Positions 8,218 to 18,107 are shown, numbered from the stretch's first letter. The stretch is DNA of 64,000 nt from G963667855 sp963667855 (GCA_963667855.2 CAXXKI010000029.1:496001-560000); one strand, 5' to 3'. Numbers and translations: made by a program. Notes: a model not told the origin generated them from the sequence alone.

Positions 8218-10119
8218 ATGGAAACGCGATCGATCACCGTAAAAGGTGCTCGCGAACACAACCTTCAAAATGTTTCGCTGACTATCCCCCGAAACGAACT
8301 GATCTGCTTTACCGGAGTATCCGGCAGCGGCAAGAGCAGTTTTGCCTTCGACACCTTATACGCCGAAGGACAACGACGATACATAGAATCGCTCAGCGCT
8401 TATGCCCGGCAGTTTCTCGGCCAGCTGACCAAACCGGACGTGGATCTGATCACCGGCTTGAGCCCCTCGATCTCCATTCAGCAGCAAGCCGGAGGCTGGA
8501 ACCCGCGCAGCACCGTAGGCACGGTAACCCAGATCCATGATTACCTGCGGGTCCTGTTTGCCAGGATAGGAAGGCAACACTGCCCGGAATGCAACCGCCC
8601 CATCACCGCCCAGACCCGCGAGCAGATCATCGGCCGAATCATGGCTTTACCCAAGGGAAGTAAAATCCTGGTTCTCTCGCCTGTAGTGAGAGGCCAAAAA
8701 GGTGAATTCCGTGACCTGTTCGAAGATATGCTCAAACAGGGATACGCAAGAGCTCGGGTTGACGGCGAAATAGTTCGGCTTGCCGATGATCCGCGGTTGG
8801 GAAGAAACATACGCCACGATATAGAAATCGTCATTGACCGAATAACGCTGTCGGCAGCTAACCAGTCTCGTCTCCATGAAGCGATTGACGGCGGGCTGGC
8901 GTTGGGAGACGGCATGGTGATTATCCAGCACGACGGCGGAGACTTGCGCCTCTCCTCGCAGTACGCCTGCACGCAATGCAATCTGAGTTTTGAACCACCG
9001 AGTCCGCAAATGTTCAGCTTCAACTCGCCGACCGGTATGTGTTCCGCATGCGACGGATTGGGAATACGTTTCGATTTCGATCCCGAATTGCTTGTGCCGA
9101 ATCCGGAGAAATCGTTCCTCCAACTGGCTGTCGAACCGATGAGAACCCGGATAGGTCGATGGCGGCGACATATATACAAGGGCGTCGCCGACGCGCTCGA
9201 CTTCGACTTGAAAACCCCCTGGAAAGACTTGCGCCAGTCTGATCGCGATGCCCTACTGTTCGGAACCGGAGACCGGCACATAACCTTCACCTGGAGCAGC
9301 AGGCGGGGAAAATGGAAACACGGAGGAACCTTTGAAGGAGTGATCTCCGAACTGCGGGCGAAATATCGCAAGGCCAGTGCCGCTTTCGTTCGCGCCTATT
9401 ACGAAAAATACATGCGCAAAGCGCCCTGTAGTGTATGCAAAGGAGCTAAACTCAACAGCCAGGCAATGGCCGTACGCATCGGCGAAAAAAGCCTCCACGA
9501 AATTACGGAAATGTCAATTGGTGAAGCGGTTGACTTTTTCGAAAACCTACAACTGGGAAAAACCGAGCAGCTGATCGCTGAAGAGGTACTCAAGGAGGTC
9601 AGCGGGAGACTGCGTTTTCTTACCGATGTTGGTTTGCACTATCTCTCCCTCGACCGGTCGGCCCCCACTCTTTCCGGCGGAGAATCGCAGCGGATCAGGC
9701 TTGCTTCGCAGATCGGAGCGGGGCTGGTAGGCGTCCTTTACATTCTCGACGAGCCGAGTATAGGCCTGCACGCCAGGGATAACGAAAAACTCCTGGAATC
9801 CCTCAAGCGGCTTCGCGATCAGGGTAATACGGTAATCGTCGTGGAGCACGACGAGGAGACCATGCGTGCGGCCGACATGCTCGTGGACTTCGGCCCAGGC
9901 CCCGGAGTGCGCGGCGGAGAAATCGTCGCCAGCGGTTCGTACGCCCAGGTGGCTAAATCAAAAAAATCGCTCACCGCGGCTTACCTTACAGGGAAAGAGG
10001 AAATAGCTATTCCTCAAAAAACGGCGGGAAGTACCGGACAATCCGCCGGCGATTGTGAAAAAGCCAAAGACCGGAAAGGTGAAGAAACGGGTAAGGAAAT
10101 AGTTTTCCGCACGGCTTGA
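8218..10119 (+). CDS. uvrA: UvrA, first copy, N-terminal half
   Basis: The 633 residues correspond to the N-terminal half of UvrA, the damage-recognition ATPase of nucleotide excision repair. In order: Walker A GVSGSGKSS near residue 33, the ESLSAYARQFLGQ segment, first Zn-binding pair CPEC, and a UvrB-binding-type segment VVRGQKGEFRDLFEDM. Then come CTQC and CSAC zinc ligands around FSFNSPTG, the ABC signature LSGGESQRIRLASQ, and Walker B ILDEPSIGLH. The frame ends at TGA 10117-10119 in the poorly conserved linker before the second ABC half. The next gene starts two codons later in the same frame and supplies that half. The two products could assemble, or the TGA may be a nonsense mutation or a read error. 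Confidence 0.9.
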   Translation: METRSITVKGAREHNLQNVSLTIPRNELICFTGVSGSGKSSFAFDTLYAEGQRRYIESLSAYARQFLGQLTKPDVDLITGLSPSISIQQQAGGWNPRSTVGTVTQIHDYLRVLFARIGRQHCPECNRPITAQTREQIIGRIMALPKGSKILVLSPVVRGQKGEFRDLFEDMLKQGYARARVDGEIVRLADDPRLGRNIRHDIEIVIDRITLSAANQSRLHEAIDGGLALGDGMVIIQHDGGDLRLSSQYACTQCNLSFEPPSPQMFSFNSPTGMCSACDGLGIRFDFDPELLVPNPEKSFLQLAVEPMRTRIGRWRRHIYKGVADALDFDLKTPWKDLRQSDRDALLFGTGDRHITFTWSSRRGKWKHGGTFEGVISELRAKYRKASAAFVRAYYEKYMRKAPCSVCKGAKLNSQAMAVRIGEKSLHEITEMSIGEAVDFFENLQLGKTEQLIAEEVLKEVSGRLRFLTDVGLHYLSLDRSAPTLSGGESQRIRLASQIGAGLVGVLYILDEPSIGLHARDNEKLLESLKRLRDQGNTVIVVEHDEETMRAADMLVDFGPGPGVRGGEIVASGSYAQVAKSKKSLTAAYLTGKEEIAIPQKTAGSTGQSAGDCEKAKDRKGEETGKEIVFRTA

Positions 10120-10125
10120 ATAGAC

Positions 10126-13100
10126 ATGAAACGCAAACGGAAAATCCAATCCACCTCACCTCAGATCCGAGCCGCGGGCAGTAACGGTATCAACTGGCTG
10201 ACCGTGGTCGGTGCCGCACATAATAATCTCAAAAACATCGACGTTCCCATACCCCTGGGTCGTTTCGTCTGCGTTACCGGGGTTTCCGGCAGCGGAAAGA
10301 GCAGCCTGGTAAACGACATCATCCACCAGCGACTCTCCCGGGATCTGAACGGTGCGGAAAAAGTCCATCCAGGGAAACATAAAACGATTCTTGGACTCGA
10401 ACACCTGGACAAAGTCATCGATATTGACCAGACCCCTATCGGCAGAACCCCTCGCTCCAACCCGGCCACCTATATCAAGGTCTTCGACGAGATACGCAAG
10501 CTGTACTCGCAAACTCCCGACGCCCGCGTTCGCGGCTACAAACCGGGCAGGTTCAGCTTCAACGTGCATACCGGGGCCAAAGGTGGAGGCCGCTGCGAAG
10601 CCTGCGAAGGTAACGGCGCCAACAAGATGGAGATGGACTTTCTCGCCGATGTGTGGATGCCCTGCCCCATCTGCAACAGCCACCGCTTCAATAGGGAAAC
10701 CCTGCAAATCCGCTTCAAGGATAGAAGTATATCCGATGTGCTGGAGATGGATGTCCAGGAGGCTCTGGAACATTTTGAAAACGTCCCAAAGATTGCCGAC
10801 ATGCTCCAGACCCTGCACGATGTGGGTTTGGACTACATGAAGCTGGGGCAATCATCCACCACCTTATCCGGCGGAGAGGCCCAGCGAATAAAACTCGCCC
10901 GGGAACTGGTCAAGCGCTCGACCGGTCGCACATTATACCTGCTGGACGAACCAACCACCGGGCTACACTTCGCCGACATCAAGCGATTGCTGACCGTGCT
11001 GCACGGATTCGTCGATGCCGGTAATACCGTAGTGGTAATCGAGCACAACACGGATGTCATAAAAACCGCGGATTGGATTATCGACCTGGGCCCTGAAGGC
11101 GGCGAAGCCGGCGGTTACATCGTAGCCCAGGGAGCCCCCGAAAAAGTAGCAAAAACCGGAACCAGTGAAACAGGCAAAGTTCTAAGCAGGATCCTTAATC
11201 AAAGACCAGCCGCAGCCCCCTCTGCCACGAAAACTCGAAAACGGGCGAAAAAGGGAGAGATAAAGGAAATAACCGTCGTCGGCGCCCAGCAGCATAACCT
11301 CAAGAACCTTACCGTAAGCATCCCCAGGGAAAAAACTACCATTTGCTCCGGTCTGTCAGGTAGCGGAAAAAGCAGCCTGGCTATCGACACCGTATACGCC
11401 GAAGGACAGCGGCGATATGTCGAATCGCTCAGTTCCTACGCCCGCCAGTTTGTAGGCCAACTGCAAAAACCCAAAGTTGAACACGTACAGGGTCTATCTC
11501 CCGCTATAAGTATCGAGCAGAAGGCTCCGAGCCGATCGCCCCGCTCCACCGTCGGTACGGTAACCGAAATTTACGATTACCTGCGTATTCTCTGGGCCCG
11601 CTTGGGAACCCCCTATTGCCCGACTTGTAAAATACCTATAGGAACTCAATCGTCCGAGGAGATCATCGATAAGGTGATGAGCATGGACGAGGAAACCAGG
11701 GTGCATATCCTCGCTCCCATCCAGCGCAGTGGATCGGAAACGTATGCGGCGATGTTTGAACGGGAAAAACTCAACGGATACTGGCGCGTGCGGGTGGACG
11801 GCAGCATATACGATCTGGACTCCGACATCCCCGTAGATCATCGCAAGCGACACGACGTCGAACTGGTTGTCGATCGCGCGATCATTAAACAATCATCCCG
11901 TTCAAGAATCGCCGACAGCATAGAGCAGGCGCTGGCCGCCGGTTCCGGAGTCATGATCCTTGAAAAACTCCATCAGAACGGTAAGAGTAAATCCGAAAAA
12001 AGTACAGATTTCCGTTTCAGCCAGTTGTTCGCCTGCGATCGATGCGGCACGAGTTACGATGAACTCACTCCCCACCACTTTTCCTTCAACACCCGCCTGG
12101 GCTGGTGCAGTTCATGTGAAGGTCTGGGCGTACAGAAAGGAGCCAGCCCGGCCGCCATTGTCACTCACCCCACCAGTTCAGTTCTGGACGGCGCGATTGG
12201 TGCCTGGGGAAAAGTGCCGGCCAACTCCCTGCTGCACAAACTGATTGTCGCACTGGCCGATAGCATTGGGTTTGATCCCTCCAAACCCTGGAACGATCTT
12301 ACCGAATCGCAAAGACTGTCTTTCCTGCAGGGCGGTGATTCGGAGTGGATTGAAGTTCCCGGAAAAACCAACGGACTTCGCGTGAAGTGGCGAGGATTCT
12401 TCCCCGCTATCGATCGAGCGACCAGATCAAGCTGGCAATACCGCAAACGGCTGGAGGAACTGGTTACCGAAGTCCCCTGCCAGGCGTGCCGGGGCAGCCG
12501 CCTGCGCCCGGAATCAAGAGAAGTACGTTTGGGCGGCTTAACTCTGGCAGAACTGTGTAACCTGCCGCTGCGCAAGGCGTTGGCGTTTCTCACCACGGAA
12601 CTGAAACTAAACGCTGCCCAGAAGAAAATCGCCGGTGAGCTGCTCCAGGAATCGGTATCCCGCCTGACTTTTTTAGTCGATGTGGGTTTGGACTACCTCA
12701 CCCTCAGCCGATCGGCTCCGACCTTGTCCGGCGGTGAATCTCAAAGAATACGCCTGGCATCGCAAATCGGCAGCGGACTGACCGGCGTCCTTTACGTACT
12801 CGACGAACCAACCATCGGACTCCACCCGCGGGATAACGATCGGCTTATTTCCGCCCTGCACAAACTTCAGAAACTGGGCAACACTTTGCTGATAGTCGAA
12901 CACGACCGCGATGTAATCGCCAGCGCGGACCACGTACTTGATTTCGGACCTGGAGCGGGCAGTTTCGGCGGGAAAATTACGGCGGCGGCCTCTCCGGCAA
13001 AACTCAAGACAAGGAAAACTTCCCTTACCGGGCAATACCTCTCCGGGAAAAAAGCAATCGCCGTACCCTCCAACCGGCGGGCCGTACGCGAAACAGGTAA

Positions 13101-15171
13101 AAACATAACGCCGGAAAAATGGCTCACAATACATAACGCCTACCACAACAACCTTAAGGAGATCGATGTCAGCTTTCCACTCGGGCGATTCACCTGCGTT
13201 ACCGGGGTTTCAGGAAGCGGGAAAAGTTCTTTGATCACCGAGATACTCTACAAATCGCTGGCGGCGAGAATTCACCGCGCACGCCTGGTAGCCGGCGGTC
13301 ACGACCGGATCAGCGGCACCGAGCACGTGGACAAGGTAATCAACGTAGATCAATCCCCAATTGGCAATAGCCCGACCAGTAACCCGGCCACCTATACCGG
13401 CGTATTTGACCTCGTTCGCGAACTGTTCGCCCGCTTACCTGACAGCAAGATCCGCGGCTATACCGCCAATCGCTTCAGCTTCAACCGCCCCGGCGGAAGG
13501 TGTGAGGCATGCGAGGGCAACGGGCAGCGCTGCATCGAAATGCACTTCCTGCCCGACGTGTGGGTCGATTGCGAAAACTGCCACGGGACAAGATACACGG
13601 CCGACACCCTGCAGATAAAGTTCAAAGGCAAAAGCATCGCCGACGTACTGGAAATGAGAATATCCGAAGCACTGGAACTGTTCTCCGGCATCCCGAAACT
13701 GAGGAGGATGCTCGGGACGCTCGATGAAGTCGGATTGGGATATCTTAAACTGGGTCAGGCCGCACCGACTTTATCCGGCGGTGAAGCCCAGAGGGTAAAG
13801 CTTGCGGCCGAACTCGGCCGACCATCTACGGGAAAAACTCTGTACATTCTCGACGAGCCGACCACCGGTCTGCATTTTGAAGACCTGGCCAAACTCCTCA
13901 AAGTACTCCACCGGCTGGTCGATCTGGGCAACACGGTCATATGTATCGAGCACAACCTGGATATTATCAAAAACGCCGACTGGATACTGGAACTTGGACC
14001 TGAGGCGGGAAACACGGGCGGAGAACTGGTGGCGTCCTGCACTCCCGAAGAGTTGACAGAAAGCAAAAACTCGCACACGGGCAAAGCCCTTATTCCCATC
14101 ATCCAGGCGGGACCGCTTGCCGAGCGGCCTGTATTCAACCCGGTTGCTCATGCTCAACGCGAAGCGGAACTGACCAAGGAAATCGCCCTCGGTGAAGGGG
14201 AAACTGAAACGCGCATGCCCTGGCAGATCGACGGTCGCAAATGGCACCTTTCCAGCCAACTCGACCGCGAAGGGAGACCCACCAGGTGGGATCCGGCCGT
14301 ACTGGAATGGGTGGTGGACACTATCGAATCGCTGGGAAGTCGGCATCCCGTTGGTTTCGCTCCCACGGATTGGGCAAACCCCGCCAGGGTGGAAATCAAG
14401 GCTCCCGGAACACAAAACCGCTGGCTGCTCCACGCCCTTACCCGCGGTTCCATGCTGATCGATGTAACCCTCCGCGTTCCCACCGGCAGCGTAAATGGTG
14501 AACAACTTGCACGAAAACTGGGGCTGGGATCTCTCGACGAGCGTGAAGATCTCCCCATATACGGCCGGGACTCGCGAGTCCAGGTTCGCAGAATCGACGA
14601 TCTGAGAGACAATGTCCGGATACTCCTGCACGATCAGAAGGATCTGAACAAAAAGGAGTTCAAGGCTTTTCTCAAGAAGGCGGTTAGCGATTACTTCAAG
14701 CACCTGGAACACATCAAAGCCACTCCCGACACTTCCGAACCGTGGAAAACCGATCCCAGGAACTGGCATTTGAATCAGGGCTCGCTGAAGTCGCGAAAGA
14801 AGACGATACGCTGGAAGCCGGCCTTTCTGTTGGAAGTAATCGGACTGCTGAAGAAATACTGTCCTGAAATCACTATTGACTGGAAAGCCAAAGTGATGAT
14901 CCGGTTGAAAATAAACGGTCAGAGTGCCGGTGCCGTGGTAACCGCCAACCCTGACGGTCTCAAACTGTACTTCAAAACGCCCGAAAACAGCGTAACCCCC
15001 ACCCAGGTGGATAAACTCGGTACCGATCTGGAAATCGAGAGGAACAAAAAAGGGGACGGAATACTGTTCATGGCCCGCTCCATGAGCAGTATTGATAAAT
15101 CTCAATTCCAATCCCTCGTGAAACAAATGGCAAAGCAGGCCCAAGCAGCCAAAAAGAGAGGCGAGAAATGA
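10126..15171 (+). CDS. uvrA: Giant UvrA: second half of copy 1 + complete copy 2 + C-terminal extension
   Basis: This 1681-aa protein begins with the missing C-terminal ABC half of copy 1: Walker A near residue 52, zinc module CEAC/CPIC, signature LSGGEAQRIKLARELVK near 248. From about residue 383 a whole second UvrA follows: Walker A GLSGSGKSS near 410, zinc ligands, signature, second Walker A near 1026, second signature LSGGEAQRVKLAAELGR near 1215. In copy 2 the UvrB-contact segment has changed to IQRSGSETYAAMFEREK, without the KGE seen in copy 1. Residues 1330-1681 are an extension with a repeated motif (DGRKWHL and DPRNWHL, each followed by an RW stretch). Four ABC halves in one operon would give a covalently built UvrA dimer; that is inference. 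Confidence 0.88.
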   Translation: MKRKRKIQSTSPQIRAAGSNGINWLTVVGAAHNNLKNIDVPIPLGRFVCVTGVSGSGKSSLVNDIIHQRLSRDLNGAEKVHPGKHKTILGLEHLDKVIDIDQTPIGRTPRSNPATYIKVFDEIRKLYSQTPDARVRGYKPGRFSFNVHTGAKGGGRCEACEGNGANKMEMDFLADVWMPCPICNSHRFNRETLQIRFKDRSISDVLEMDVQEALEHFENVPKIADMLQTLHDVGLDYMKLGQSSTTLSGGEAQRIKLARELVKRSTGRTLYLLDEPTTGLHFADIKRLLTVLHGFVDAGNTVVVIEHNTDVIKTADWIIDLGPEGGEAGGYIVAQGAPEKVAKTGTSETGKVLSRILNQRPAAAPSATKTRKRAKKGEIKEITVVGAQQHNLKNLTVSIPREKTTICSGLSGSGKSSLAIDTVYAEGQRRYVESLSSYARQFVGQLQKPKVEHVQGLSPAISIEQKAPSRSPRSTVGTVTEIYDYLRILWARLGTPYCPTCKIPIGTQSSEEIIDKVMSMDEETRVHILAPIQRSGSETYAAMFEREKLNGYWRVRVDGSIYDLDSDIPVDHRKRHDVELVVDRAIIKQSSRSRIADSIEQALAAGSGVMILEKLHQNGKSKSEKSTDFRFSQLFACDRCGTSYDELTPHHFSFNTRLGWCSSCEGLGVQKGASPAAIVTHPTSSVLDGAIGAWGKVPANSLLHKLIVALADSIGFDPSKPWNDLTESQRLSFLQGGDSEWIEVPGKTNGLRVKWRGFFPAIDRATRSSWQYRKRLEELVTEVPCQACRGSRLRPESREVRLGGLTLAELCNLPLRKALAFLTTELKLNAAQKKIAGELLQESVSRLTFLVDVGLDYLTLSRSAPTLSGGESQRIRLASQIGSGLTGVLYVLDEPTIGLHPRDNDRLISALHKLQKLGNTLLIVEHDRDVIASADHVLDFGPGAGSFGGKITAAASPAKLKTRKTSLTGQYLSGKKAIAVPSNRRAVRETGKNITPEKWLTIHNAYHNNLKEIDVSFPLGRFTCVTGVSGSGKSSLITEILYKSLAARIHRARLVAGGHDRISGTEHVDKVINVDQSPIGNSPTSNPATYTGVFDLVRELFARLPDSKIRGYTANRFSFNRPGGRCEACEGNGQRCIEMHFLPDVWVDCENCHGTRYTADTLQIKFKGKSIADVLEMRISEALELFSGIPKLRRMLGTLDEVGLGYLKLGQAAPTLSGGEAQRVKLAAELGRPSTGKTLYILDEPTTGLHFEDLAKLLKVLHRLVDLGNTVICIEHNLDIIKNADWILELGPEAGNTGGELVASCTPEELTESKNSHTGKALIPIIQAGPLAERPVFNPVAHAQREAELTKEIALGEGETETRMPWQIDGRKWHLSSQLDREGRPTRWDPAVLEWVVDTIESLGSRHPVGFAPTDWANPARVEIKAPGTQNRWLLHALTRGSMLIDVTLRVPTGSVNGEQLARKLGLGSLDEREDLPIYGRDSRVQVRRIDDLRDNVRILLHDQKDLNKKEFKAFLKKAVSDYFKHLEHIKATPDTSEPWKTDPRNWHLNQGSLKSRKKTIRWKPAFLLEVIGLLKKYCPEITIDWKAKVMIRLKINGQSAGAVVTANPDGLKLYFKTPENSVTPTQVDKLGTDLEIERNKKGDGILFMARSMSSIDKSQFQSLVKQMAKQAQAAKKRGEK

Positions 15172-15824
15172 GCAAGCTGATTCCCAACCGGTTCCTGTTC
15201 GATTTTGAATTCCCCTTGCACTACCAAGCCAAAACGCCTCCGGTCACCGGCAAGCTGGACAACTGGCCTGCCAGGTACCTTGTCCCCAACCTCGCCGAAC
15301 TGGACGAAACCCAGCCTTTCGGAAACATCTGGGCATCCTGGAACGATGACGGTATATCCATAGCCTGTGAGGTCAAGGGAAAGTCCAAAAAACTGCGATG
15401 CGATCCCAAGACGTTCTGGAAAGGCGACAATCTCCGCCTGTGTACGGATATGCGCGATACGCGAAATATCAAGCGGGCATCGAAATACTGCCAGCAGTTT
15501 TTCTTTCTCCCTTGTGGAGGCGGAAAAGACAATAAAAAACCGGTCGCCGGAACCAGCCCTATTCAAAGGGCCCGGGAAAACGCCCCCACTCCGCCGGCAA
15601 GCCGCATTGAAATCGCATCGGTGATTTCCAAAGATGGTTATACCCTGGAAGCGCACATCGCCGCTTCTGCCCTGTCCGGATTCGCGCCGGCCGAACATCC
15701 CCGTATTGGCTTCTTTTATATGCTTGAAGATCTGCAACTGGGGCAGCAGTATCTCACCGTCGGCGACGACCTGTACTGGAACATCGACCCTTCAACCTGG
15801 GCAACAGCGGTCCTGGTCCGCTGA
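15168..15824 (+). CDS. CBM9/DOMON-like domain protein coupled to uvrA
   Basis: The 218-aa protein overlaps the end of the giant uvrA by ATGA, so its translation is probably coupled. It looks like a carbohydrate-binding family 9-like fold: PVTGKLDNWP near the N-terminus, WASWNDDGISIACEV, FWKGDNLRLCTDMRDTRN, and a C-terminal half with GYTLEAHIAASALSGF and PRIGFFYMLEDLQ. No signal peptide is visible, so it should stay in the cytoplasm, unlike most sugar-binding relatives. What it binds next to a DNA-repair ATPase is unknown. Confidence 0.65.
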   Translation: MSKLIPNRFLFDFEFPLHYQAKTPPVTGKLDNWPARYLVPNLAELDETQPFGNIWASWNDDGISIACEVKGKSKKLRCDPKTFWKGDNLRLCTDMRDTRNIKRASKYCQQFFFLPCGGGKDNKKPVAGTSPIQRARENAPTPPASRIEIASVISKDGYTLEAHIAASALSGFAPAEHPRIGFFYMLEDLQLGQQYLTVGDDLYWNIDPSTWATAVLVR

Positions 15825-15871
15825 GCTGATTGGACCGGCCCGCATCAACAATACGCGATAACCGCATTCCA

Positions 15872-17776
15872 TCAGAAAATCTTATGCACGGTTACCGGAT
15901 TGCCCTTGAGAAAACTCGCTTCATCAAATGTTTCCGATGACATCACAACCGTATCATCACTGCCATTGTGCGGGGCAACCGCCTTCATATGATCGGAACG
16001 CAACCCGCCCAGGTACCAGCGGCTATCTTCGACGTATACGATATCACCTTCCTCTGCCGCCAGGCGATTCATCGCCGGCACCGATAACGACACTTGCCCC
16101 TGGGGTATGGATTCATCAATGACGACCGGCAGGCGATAAACTTTTTCGCCCACCTTGTGATTGGGGTTTCCGCATTTATAGGCCACCATTCCTTCATCGA
16201 GCGTGCCTACTGTCAAACCGGTGATCTTCTGCGGTAAATTCGGACGAGTAAGAAAACTGACGATTATCCCCACCACCGCAGTCAGGCTCATACCGAAAAG
16301 AGCTCGCATGTAGATGTATTGCCCATTATCAGGACCGCACACGTATTTTGACAGCGGATCGATCCAGTGCGGGTGCCAGTTGCTCAGCACCGTTACGATC
16401 ATCCCCACGCCCATTGATATACACGCGGCAGGCGCGGTGAAACGCTTCCAGAAAGCGCCGAGGAAAATCGTGGTAACAATCGAAGGAATAATAACCATAA
16501 TGCCCTTGTAATGAATGGACATCAGGCTGCCTTTCTGCTGGGCGAACCAAATAACCAGGACCAGGCCTATGGCAGTGGAAATCACCGAAGCCCAGCGAGC
16601 GGCCTTCAAGTAATGCTTACTGTCAGCATGCGGCTTGAAGATCGGTTTGTATATATCGTAAATCCCAATCGCCGCACAGGCGTTGATCAGCGTATCTATC
16701 GTGGACATCAATGCCGCCGTAAGAGCCGCTATCACGAACCCGAAAAGCCAGGAATTCTGGTGCAGTGTTTCCCAGCACACAATAACGAAAGTGTGGAAGG
16801 TGTTTTCGATATAAATCGCGTTCAAGCCTTCCAGGCTGCCACCCATCGCCGATTGCTTGATTATCAATGACTTTGCCAGCCAGCCGACAGCTCCCACAAT
16901 AATCGCCGAAAGCGGTAAAGTAACCACTACGTTGAATAGAGCGGCCTTCCTGCCCTCGTTAACGCTTCTGATCGCCAGGTAGCGCATTATGAATCCCTGG
17001 TTCATAAAGGTAAAGGCAATACTGCCGGCCAATGCCTCCCCCCAGAACAAGCCGGAAGTGTTGAACTTGGGATCGTTTGTCAGGTGTACAAACGGCAGCC
17101 GATGCGTCTCCGGCAGATAACTCCACCACTCGCCCAACCCGCCCAGCGCCACGATACCGGCCACAATGGCAATTCCACCGGCTATATACAGCATTATCCC
17201 CTGGAACAGGTCGGTGAAGATTACCGCAGTCTGCCCGCCGAATGTTACGTAAGCACCTAGAAAGAGAGTGACAATCGGAACAGTGTATAACATACGCCAG
17301 CCGAACATCCCCTCGACCGCAACGCCGATAGTAAATAGGTTATAACCAATATAGAAAAACATGTAACAGAGAATGATCATAACCGCGATGTATCTGGCTA
17401 CACTGTTGAAACGTCGCTCAAAGTATTCCGGTATTGATTTTACCCGGGCGAAGTAAATTATCGGCAGCCATCCGAACATGAAAAACGGCACGATGAACCA
17501 GTCGTTGGTGTAGGTCATCGCACTGCTCATGCCTGTGGTAAAACCCTGCTCAGAGTACTTCAGGTAGCTGTATGAGCCTATTCCCGTCGCAACCATACTG
17601 GCCGCCGCCAGCCACCAGGCGAACCGCTGACCGCAGAAGAAAAAGTCGTTGATGTTCTTGCTGAACCTGGCGAAGTATGCTCCGAAACCGGTAATCAGCA
17701 AAAAGTACGCAACAACGATAATGAAAATGATTACTTTGGCCCCATGGGGGATATCTATACCGAAACCGGTCTCCAT
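15872..17776 (-). CDS. Sodium:solute symporter (SSS family)
   Basis: The 634-aa protein has about 12-13 hydrophobic segments. Features typical of the SSS/SLC5 family are an N-terminal segment with FFFCGQRFAWWLAAASMVATGIGSYS split around residues 45-70, GRRLLYT-like loops, and MSTIDTLINACAAI. The last 110 residues are a soluble tail with a small beta-rich domain. It imports an organic solute with sodium across the inner membrane; the substrate cannot be named. It starts 4 bp after the stop of a small membrane-protein gene, an arrangement recalling two-part symporters. Confidence 0.85.
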   Translation of the reverse strand: METGFGIDIPHGAKVIIFIIVVAYFLLITGFGAYFARFSKNINDFFFCGQRFAWWLAAASMVATGIGSYSYLKYSEQGFTTGMSSAMTYTNDWFIVPFFMFGWLPIIYFARVKSIPEYFERRFNSVARYIAVMIILCYMFFYIGYNLFTIGVAVEGMFGWRMLYTVPIVTLFLGAYVTFGGQTAVIFTDLFQGIMLYIAGGIAIVAGIVALGGLGEWWSYLPETHRLPFVHLTNDPKFNTSGLFWGEALAGSIAFTFMNQGFIMRYLAIRSVNEGRKAALFNVVVTLPLSAIIVGAVGWLAKSLIIKQSAMGGSLEGLNAIYIENTFHTFVIVCWETLHQNSWLFGFVIAALTAALMSTIDTLINACAAIGIYDIYKPIFKPHADSKHYLKAARWASVISTAIGLVLVIWFAQQKGSLMSIHYKGIMVIIPSIVTTIFLGAFWKRFTAPAACISMGVGMIVTVLSNWHPHWIDPLSKYVCGPDNGQYIYMRALFGMSLTAVVGIIVSFLTRPNLPQKITGLTVGTLDEGMVAYKCGNPNHKVGEKVYRLPVVIDESIPQGQVSLSVPAMNRLAAEEGDIVYVEDSRWYLGGLRSDHMKAVAPHNGSDDTVVMSSETFDEASFLKGNPVTVHKIF

Positions 17777-17780
17777 ACGG

Positions 17781-18107
17781 CTATTCTCCCAGGTACGGCA
17801 GATTCTGCGCCGCCACTATCCACAAGGCATGTAACGTGGAAAACATTGCGAAACCGGCCAGAAGGACACCGAACCACAGAGAATCCCTGCCGCGTCCCAG
17901 CTTGCATGCTCCCGTTTTCAGGATCACCCACAAACCGACAACAAAAACGATAAGGCCAAAACCATATTGGTACAGGTAACTCGTCCACGGATTGGCCTCA
18001 CCCAGCCGGGCAATCAATAACCGGGGATAATAGTACGTACATAACAACAGAAGAGTAACCACCACGCAGCCCACAAAAACGGTTTTCGGCTTACTTTTCT
18101 CCACCAT
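17781..18107 (-). CDS. Small membrane protein, partner of the symporter
   Basis: A 108-aa protein with three predicted membrane segments: VFVGCVVVTLLLLCTYYY, YGFGLIVFVVGLWVIL and LLAGFAMFSTLHALWIVAA. A strong GGAGGAAG site precedes the ATG. It ends 4 bp before the symporter start, so both genes are surely co-transcribed. It may help assembly or transport by the symporter; no family was recognised. Confidence 0.65.
   Translation of the reverse strand: MVEKSKPKTVFVGCVVVTLLLLCTYYYPRLLIARLGEANPWTSYLYQYGFGLIVFVVGLWVILKTGACKLGRGRDSLWFGVLLAGFAMFSTLHALWIVAAQNLPYLGE

Noticed and set aside
13771..15144. 457-codon open frame antisense to the giant uvrA
   Set aside because: It mirrors a well-supported UvrA coding strand, shows no domain and has no ribosome site; long antisense frames follow from the codon usage of the real gene.
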